Below, piece by piece: positions 59,232-64,000 of a stretch of 64,000 nucleotides of DNA. The DNA lies in NCBI RefSeq assembly GCF_002262885.1, contig NZ_NKYF01000028.1, positions 1 to 64,000 of the forward strand. Direction: 5' to 3'. The translations under genes and the position numbers were made by a program. Below the pieces are notes generated by a model, which saw only the letters and a program-made list of their open reading frames with translations, did not search any database and was not told the origin of the DNA. Every line of letters begins with the position of its first letter. Within the stretch, counting starts at the first letter, position 1. Origin of the DNA: Pseudonocardia sp. MH-G8 (GTDB lineage Bacteria > Actinomycetota > Actinomycetes > Mycobacteriales > Pseudonocardiaceae).

Positions 59232-60050
59232 CTACTTGACCGCGCCGCTGGCGACGCCGGCGGCGACGAACCTCTGGGCCACGACCAGCAGCACCACTGC
59301 CGGCAGGGAGGCGAGCACGGCGGTGGCCATCACCGAGCTCCAGTCGTTCACGTACGTGCCGATGTACTGGTAGATCCCCAGCGTCACCGGTCGCACGTCC
59401 TCGGTGGTCGTGAGCGTGAGGGCGAACAGGAAGTCGCTCCACGTGAACAGGAACGTGAAGAGCGCGGCCGTCACCAGCGCGTTGCGGCTCATCGGCACGA
59501 CGATCGCGACGAACGCGCGGATCTGGCCCGCACCGTCCACCCGCGCCGCCTCGATCACCTCGGTCGGGATCGAGAGCAGGTACGCCCGCATGATCAGGAT
59601 CGCGAACGGGACGCCGTGCGTGGAGTCGGCGAGGATCAGGCCCGGGATCGAGTTGAGCAGCCCGAGGTCGCTGTAGGCGCTGTAGAGCGCGTTGGCGACC
59701 ACGATGCCCGGGATCATCTGGCTGATCAGGATCCCGAACAGCACCACGCCGGCGCCGCGCACGCGGAACTGCGCGAGCGCGTACGCCGCAGGCATCGCGA
59801 TGAGCAGGCTGAACACCACGCTGCCACCGGCGACGATGAGGCTGGTGACCAGGTTGCGGCCCTGGTCGCGCACGGCCGTGGCGTAGCCGTCGAAGGACAG
59901 GTCCAGGGGCAGCCACGGCGTCTCGACGGCGGAGCCGCTGGGCTGCAGCGAGACGTTGAGCATCCAGTACAGCGGGAACAGCATCACGGCCAGCAGCAGC
60001 ACACCGGTGGCCGTGCTGCCCCACCCGCGCGGGCGTGCGATACCGGTCAT
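59232..60050 (-). CDS. sugar ABC transporter permease, MalG/ThuG-like
   Basis: The 272-residue permease has six predicted helices and the EAA loop IEAARVDGAGQIRAFVAI-VVP (about residues 175-195). It starts 7 bases after the MalF-like stop. Together with that partner it forms the channel of the LacI-controlled importer. No ATPase is in the operon. Confidence 0.92.
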   Translation of the reverse strand: MTGIARPRGWGSTATGVLLLAVMLFPLYWMLNVSLQPSGSAVETPWLPLDLSFDGYATAVRDQGRNLVTSLIVAGGSVVFSLLIAMPAAYALAQFRVRGAGVVLFGILISQMIPGIVVANALYSAYSDLGLLNSIPGLILADSTHGVPFAILIMRAYLLSIPTEVIEAARVDGAGQIRAFVAIVVPMSRNALVTAALFTFLFTWSDFLFALTLTTTEDVRPVTLGIYQYIGTYVNDWSSVMATAVLASLPAVVLLVVAQRFVAAGVASGAVK

Positions 60051-60057
60051 GACCGCC

Positions 60058-61035
60058 TCACCGGGTCAGCGCGCGCCGGTTGGCGCGCAGGTAGAAGAGG
60101 GCGAACACCAGCGAGATGACGATCAGCACGTTGCCCAGCGCCGCGCCCTCGCCGAAGCGGAACTCCTGGAACGACAGGTGGTAGGCCTGCGTCGCGATCG
60201 TCTGCGTCGCGTTGGCCGGGCCGCCGTCGGTGAGCCCGAGGATGATGTCCAGGACCTTGATCGTGTAGACGACCCCGAGCACCAGCACGACGCTCACCAC
60301 CGGGCGCAGCAGCGGCCACGTCACGTGCCGGAAGGCCCGCCAGCCGGTGGCGCCGTCGAGCGCCGCGGCCTCGTACAGCTCCTGCGGCACGTCCTGCAGG
60401 CCGCCGTAGAGGATCGTCGTGTTGAACGGGATCCCGATCCAGATGTTCACGCCGATCACCGCGATCAGGGCGAGCGAGGTGCTCGTGAGCCAGCCGGGGT
60501 CGTCGGCGAGGCCGACGGCGCCGAGGAACCGGTTGAGCACGCCGTTGTCCTGGTCGAGGATCCATCGCCACACCGCGCCGGACACGATCAGCGGGATCAG
60601 CCACGGCAGCAGGAGCAGCGAGCGCAGGAAGCCGCTGAGCGGGAACCGCCGGTGGAAGAACACCGCGATCGCCAGCCCGATCACGAACTGCCCCGCGATC
60701 GACCCGACGGTGAACAGCACCGTGTTGAGCAACGCGGTGCTGAACACGCCCGAGGACAGCACGGCGACGTAGTTGTCCAGCCCGACGAACGGTGCCTCGC
60801 CGGTGTAGAACGTGCGGGCCGTGTACTCCTGGAAGCCCATCAGGACGTTCTGCACGACGGGGTAGCCGAAGAAGAGCAGCAGGTAGACCACCGCGGGCAC
60901 GAGGAACGCCAGTTGCAGCAGACGCTCGCGCCCGCGCGGCGACCACCACCTGCCGGCCGGCCCCCGGGCGGGAGCCGGCGCGGCGTGCTGTGGCCGGGCG
61001 GGAGCCGTCACGACCGGCGCGCCGGCCTCAGCCAT
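60058..61035 (-). CDS. sugar ABC transporter permease, MalF/ThuF-like
   Basis: The 325-residue permease has a cytoplasmic Pro/Ala-rich start, six helices and the EAA loop YEAAALDGATGWRAFRHV-TWP. Late in the protein is LDIILGLTDGGP, typical of MalF-type subunits. Its start overlaps the solute-binding protein stop by 8 bases. Confidence 0.92.
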   Translation of the reverse strand: MAEAGAPVVTAPARPQHAAPAPARGPAGRWWSPRGRERLLQLAFLVPAVVYLLLFFGYPVVQNVLMGFQEYTARTFYTGEAPFVGLDNYVAVLSSGVFSTALLNTVLFTVGSIAGQFVIGLAIAVFFHRRFPLSGFLRSLLLLPWLIPLIVSGAVWRWILDQDNGVLNRFLGAVGLADDPGWLTSTSLALIAVIGVNIWIGIPFNTTILYGGLQDVPQELYEAAALDGATGWRAFRHVTWPLLRPVVSVVLVLGVVYTIKVLDIILGLTDGGPANATQTIATQAYHLSFQEFRFGEGAALGNVLIVISLVFALFYLRANRRALTR

Positions 61036-62251
61036 CCTGGGCCTGCTGCAGCGCCGGCAACGGGGCCGCGCCGCCGGTGATGGCGGTCTGCACGCCCGTG
61101 TAGATGCGGGTGGCCGCCGCGGGCCACTCGGGGCCGAGCTTGCCGGTGCGCGCCCGCGCGCTCTGCACGACGTCGGTGAACGCGGTCATCCGCGGCACCT
61201 GCGCGACGAACTGGTCCCGCAGCGCGGTCTTCGTGGGCACGGTCGTGCGCTGCGTGGCCAGCGCGATCTGGTTCTCGTCGGTGTTCAGGCACGCCACGAT
61301 CTCCGCGGCCTTCGCCTGGCGGTCGGGGTCACCGGTCTGCGGGATCGTCCAGGTCTCGCCGCCGAGCGGGGCCACCACCGTGTCGCCGGCCTGCGGGACG
61401 GGGATCGGCACGACCTCGTAGTTGAGGCCCTCGACCTCGTCCAGCGCGGGGAACTGCCACGGCCCGTTGACCATCATCGCGGCGTTGCCCGCCGCGAACT
61501 GGTCCTTCACGTCGGCCTGCTTCCAGTTCAGCACCGAACGGGACGCCGAGCCGGAGTTCACGAGGTCGACCCACAGCTGCAGCGCCTCGGCGGTCTCGGG
61601 GCTCGCGATGTTCGCCTCGTCCCCGCCGTTGGTCCACATGAACGGGAGGAACTGCCAGGCGCCCTCGTAGTCGGCCACCGCGGAGAACGCCACGCCGTAC
61701 CGCTCGCCCTGCGTCAGCGCCGCCGCGGCGGCCTTCAGCTCGTCCCAGGTGGTGGGCGGCGCGATGCCGGCCTCGGCCAGCATGTCGACGTTGTAGAACA
61801 GGCCGAGCGAGTTGGCCACCGGCTGCAGCCCGTAGACATCGCCCTCGAACGTCGAGGCGTCCCGGACGCCCTCCTGGAAGCCGTCGGCGGACAGGCCGAA
61901 GTCGCTGATCGGGGCGAGCGCGCCGGTCTGGGCGATCTGCTGCAGGTCGGGGTTGTCGAGCATGAGGACGTCCGGCAGCGTCCGCGAGGACGCCTGCTGC
62001 AGCACCTTCGCGACGAGCGAATCGCCGGGGACGACCTCGCGCTCGATCGTCACCCCCGCCTGCTGCCCGCACGCGTCCAGCGTCTGGGCGTAGACGGTGC
62101 GGTCGGGCTCGTTGTTGTAGTAGTCGAGCACGCGGATCGAGGTGACGTCACCGCCGCCTCCGTCCCCGCCGCCACCGCCACACGCGGTGAGGCCGAGTGC
62201 CGCGGCCGCGACCAGCGCGACCGTTCCCGTTACTGCTCCTCGTCGAGCCAT
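61028..62251 (-). CDS. sugar ABC transporter solute-binding lipoprotein, ThuE-like
   Basis: The 407-residue product has a lipoprotein signal ending LTAC (Cys24), a Gly-rich linker and a family 1 solute-binding fold: RTLPDVLMLDNPDLQQIAQTGAL and LYGLQPVANSLGLFYN-type blocks, then a MVNGPWQF pocket motif. It is the first gene of the LacI-controlled operon and has an operator 15 bases upstream. The sugar is probably a disaccharide, based on the ThuA/ThuB genes. Confidence 0.9.
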   Translation of the reverse strand: MARRGAVTGTVALVAAAALGLTACGGGGGDGGGGDVTSIRVLDYYNNEPDRTVYAQTLDACGQQAGVTIEREVVPGDSLVAKVLQQASSRTLPDVLMLDNPDLQQIAQTGALAPISDFGLSADGFQEGVRDASTFEGDVYGLQPVANSLGLFYNVDMLAEAGIAPPTTWDELKAAAAALTQGERYGVAFSAVADYEGAWQFLPFMWTNGGDEANIASPETAEALQLWVDLVNSGSASRSVLNWKQADVKDQFAAGNAAMMVNGPWQFPALDEVEGLNYEVVPIPVPQAGDTVVAPLGGETWTIPQTGDPDRQAKAAEIVACLNTDENQIALATQRTTVPTKTALRDQFVAQVPRMTAFTDVVQSARARTGKLGPEWPAAATRIYTGVQTAITGGAAPLPALQQAQDG

Positions 62252-62265
62252 CTGCGGTCCTCTCG

Positions 62266-62279
62266 TCGATGCGTATCGA
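62266..62279. promoter_or_regulatory. LacI operator of the sugar operon
   Basis: TCGATGCGTATCGA is a near-perfect palindrome with a central CG, the usual LacI/GalR form, 15 bases before the binding-protein start. Its exact reverse complement is upstream of the lacI-type gene (63369-63382). Confidence 0.8.
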
Positions 62280-62317
62280 TTGCCGTCGTGCGGCGGCCCG
62301 CCGTGGCGGGCGGGTTG

Positions 62318-63331
62318 TCAGGGGGCGGGCAGCGTGGTTTCCCGGCGGGTGAGCCGCGGGGAGATCAGCTCGACGAGCTCGGCAGGGGGCTCCTGCGCGC
62401 GGTCGAGCAGCCGGAACAGGATCTGCATCGTGCGTCGCGAGACGTCACGCGGCTCGAGCGACACGTTCGTGATCGCGGGCGTGCTCGCCTCGGCGGCCTC
62501 GTCCGTGGACAGCCCGATCAGCGACAGGTCCCGTCCCGGGACGAGCCCGCGGTCGAGGACGGCCTGCAGCACCGAGCCGACTGCCTGCGAGTTCGGCACG
62601 ACCAGGCCGGGCCGGCCACCGTCGGCCAGCGCGCGCTCCACGGCGTGCCGGGCGGCCTCGCGGCCCGCGGCGACCGGGGCCACGACCGAGTACCCGAGCC
62701 CGTGACGCCGTGCTGCGGCCTCGGCCCCGCGCTGCAACCGGCGCACGAAGTTGATGTCGCGCTCGATCACCTCGGCCGGGTGCCCGATGAGCACGACGCG
62801 GTCGTGCCCGAGGCGCGCCAGCTCGTCGACGGCCATGGCGCCGGCGAGCGGGAAGTCCAGGTCGACGCAGTGCAGCCCGGCGCTGTCGTCCGGCACACCG
62901 ATGAGGATCACCGGGACCCCCAGCGCCGCGGCGACCGGCAGGCGCGGGTCGGCGGCCCCGATGTCCATCAGCACGATCGCGTCGCAGAGCGCGCGTCCGG
63001 CGAGCCGGGTGAGCCCGGCGGCGCCCTCGTCGGTGGTGACGAGCAGGACGTCGTGGTCCTCGGCCCGGGCGCAGCTGGCGATGGTCTCGATGAACGGCAG
63101 GAGGCCGGTGGTGTCGGCGCCCGGCCCGAACGGAACGACCAGGCCGACGACCTGGGTGCGCTGGCTCGCGAGCGCCCGCGCGCCGGCGTTGGGCTGGTAG
63201 GTGAGCTCCTCGATCGCCGCGAGCACACGCCTGCGGGTCTCCTCGGAGATGGAGCGGCGCCCGCTCATGACGTAGGAGACGGTGCTCTGCGAGACCCCCG
63301 CGGCACGGGCGACGTCCCGGCTGGTGACCAC
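62318..63331 (-). CDS. LacI-family repressor of the sugar operon
   Basis: The 337-residue product has an N-terminal LacI HTH (TSRDVARAAGVSQSTVSYVMSGRR, about 3-26, with hinge helix YQPNAGARALASQRT) and a periplasmic-binding-like sugar domain. The GTG at 63331 has a GGAGG site at the right distance; upstream ATG codons would add an unrelated tail and run across the operator. It lies just upstream of the importer operon on the same strand and should repress both itself and the operon in the absence of the sugar. Confidence 0.93.
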   Translation of the reverse strand: MVTSRDVARAAGVSQSTVSYVMSGRRSISEETRRRVLAAIEELTYQPNAGARALASQRTQVVGLVVPFGPGADTTGLLPFIETIASCARAEDHDVLLVTTDEGAAGLTRLAGRALCDAIVLMDIGAADPRLPVAAALGVPVILIGVPDDSAGLHCVDLDFPLAGAMAVDELARLGHDRVVLIGHPAEVIERDINFVRRLQRGAEAAARRHGLGYSVVAPVAAGREAARHAVERALADGGRPGLVVPNSQAVGSVLQAVLDRGLVPGRDLSLIGLSTDEAAEASTPAITNVSLEPRDVSRRTMQILFRLLDRAQEPPAELVELISPRLTRRETTLPAP

Positions 63332-63368
63332 GGCCGCGCCTCCTTCGTCCGGGAATCCACAGGGGGAG

Positions 63369-63382
63369 TCGATACGCATCGA
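63369..63382. promoter_or_regulatory. LacI operator of the regulator gene
   Basis: TCGATACGCATCGA, the exact reverse complement of the operator at 62266-62279, lies 38 bases before the LacI-type start, consistent with autoregulation. Confidence 0.8.
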
Positions 63383-63525
63383 CGGCGTGACGGTAGCCAC
63401 CCGGATGGGCGAGACGCAAGTCACCCGCCGTCGCGGGACGGGTGAACCCGTCGGACCGAACGGCGGTTCCGGGGTCGATGCGCGACGGATCTACTGGATC
63501 GACTCCCGAGGAACGCGAGGTGCAC

Positions 63526-63810
63526 ATGGTCACGCCGAACATGGATCCGAGCGCCACCCCCGCCGGGACGCCGATCGCACCGGGCACCCCGGCGGCGGAA
63601 GCCCAGGAGCACCCCCCGGTGTGGGACTCCCACCCCCGCCACTACCGGTGGGACTACGTGCAGGAGATGGGCGGGTGGGTCCACGACCAGGACCCGGAGA
63701 CGCTCTGCAACTCCGTCGGCGCGATCCCGTTCCAGCCGACCTTCGCCTACCCGCCGCCGCACCCACGCTGCCGCATCGGCGACTGCCCCTGCGGAACCGC
63801 CGCCCGCTGA
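63526..63810 (+). CDS. small Pro/Trp/Cys-rich protein of unknown function
   Basis: The 94-residue product is not recognised. It has a disordered Thr/Pro/Ala-rich start (1-30), then a compact region with HYRWDYVQEMGGWVHD and, near the end, HPRCRIGDCPCG. The four cysteines (one at about 67, three in the last 15 residues) could bind a metal. An ATG at 63526 lies behind a GCGAGG site; a GTG at 63520 is close. Its base composition and codon use match the neighbours. It lies between the LacI gene (divergent) and array 4. Confidence 0.6.
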   Translation: MVTPNMDPSATPAGTPIAPGTPAAEAQEHPPVWDSHPRHYRWDYVQEMGGWVHDQDPETLCNSVGAIPFQPTFAYPPPHPRCRIGDCPCGTAAR

Positions 63811-63832
63811 ACCCAGCCGCGGCCCGCCGCTC

Positions 63833-64000
63833 CCGCGAGTTGGGGTGCTGCGTGCGCGAGTTGGGGTCGTGGCCCGCGAGTCGGGGTGCTGCTCCCGCGA
63901 GTTGGGATGGTGCTCCCGCGACTTGGGGTCGTGCCCGCGAGTCGGGGTCGTGCTCCCGCGAGTTGGGGTGGTGCTTGCGCGAGTTGGGGTGCTGCTTGCG
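63833..64000. repeat. intergenic array 4 of CGCGAGTTGGGG units (runs off the window)
   Basis: At least eight copies of CGCGAGT(T/C)GGGGT or close variants are separated by 6-12-base spacers such as GCTGCTCC and CGTGCC, all in one orientation as far as the window shows. The reverse-orientation half seen in the other arrays may lie beyond position 64000. Confidence 0.85.

Noticed and set aside
63526..63810. Phage head-morphogenesis (HPxCRC) tail fragment
   Set aside because: The HPRC motif resembles that family's C terminus, but no other phage gene is near and the rest of the protein does not match.
63833..64000. CRISPR-like look of the repeat array
   Set aside because: Units are about 12 bases with imperfect copies and spacers of 6-12 bases; there is no leader and no cas gene.

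Overview
The window is 64 kb of very GC-rich chromosome with dense, tightly packed genes. There are many GTG starts, ATGA/GTGA stop-start overlaps, leaderless-looking promoters, type VII secretion-type small proteins, a CmtR-like metal sensor and an IdeR/DmdR-like iron box. Together these point to an actinobacterium, most likely in or near Pseudonocardiaceae. That placement is an inference from gene style; no marker gene settles it. I see no insertion sequence, prophage or CRISPR array. The region looks like ordinary chromosome with catabolic and regulatory islands.

Layout. 0.1-6.3 kb (minus): a row of probable catabolic genes (LigM/DesA-type tetrahydrofolate-dependent demethylase, alpha/beta hydrolase, YciI-like protein, NmrA-like reductase, AraC regulator, Tat-exported metallo-beta-lactamase-fold lipoprotein). 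6.65-9.2 kb (plus): metF, purU and folP, overlapping by 4 bases at each junction. With the divergent ligM-like gene they form a coherent one-carbon cassette: methyl groups taken from a methoxy compound enter tetrahydrofolate and leave as formate. 9.4-9.7 kb: tRNA-Lys(CTT) and tRNA-His(GTG). 9.7-12.6 kb: oligoribonuclease, a HerA/DUF853-type ATPase and a hydrolase. 12.7-19.7 kb: a four-gene minus-strand chain (response regulator, histidine kinase, CmtR-like repressor, cation transporter) divergent from a VanY-like carboxypeptidase plus MacB-like ABC exporter. 19.5-25.7 kb: two bacterial-PH membrane proteins, an iron-controlled sucrase-ferredoxin-like protein, an acyl-CoA ligase, a glycosyltransferase remnant and a zinc alcohol dehydrogenase. 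25.8-31.3 kb: GT39 and GT2-GtrA glycosyltransferases, a long symmetric palindrome, then a second two-component system. 31.4-44.9 kb: DUF2461 protein, siderophore-interacting flavoprotein, TetR and Baeyer-Villiger-type monooxygenase with a 14-bp-phased operator, MenC, TetR/SDR/VOC, amine-oxidase-like protein, FAD-linked oxidase with an acyl-CoA (MatB/FadD36-like) ligase, a CYTH-CHAD protein and a PHP phosphoesterase. 44.9-52 kb: GH16 hydrolase, a sugar ABC importer, a PhyH dioxygenase with a divergent AraC regulator, a PfkB kinase and an SRPBCC protein. 52-55.2 kb: type VII secretion-like trio (YbaB-like, EspC-like, WXG-motif protein) followed by a PQQ-propeller lipoprotein. 55.3-63.8 kb: a degenerate 2H phosphoesterase, an amidohydrolase, and a LacI-controlled Thu-like sugar operon with two mirror-image operators; then a small Cys-rich protein.

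Four intergenic arrays of a short CGCGAGTCGGGG-type unit (35.1, 43.6, 55.8 and 63.8 kb) recur. In the three complete arrays the unit flips orientation about midway. Both sugar ABC systems lack an ATPase gene, so they presumably share one encoded elsewhere. The best candidates for follow-up are the one-carbon cassette, the two-component/CmtR/cation-transporter chain, the type VII-like cluster with its lipoprotein, and two enzyme-fold proteins (2H and CYTH) that have lost their catalytic residues.
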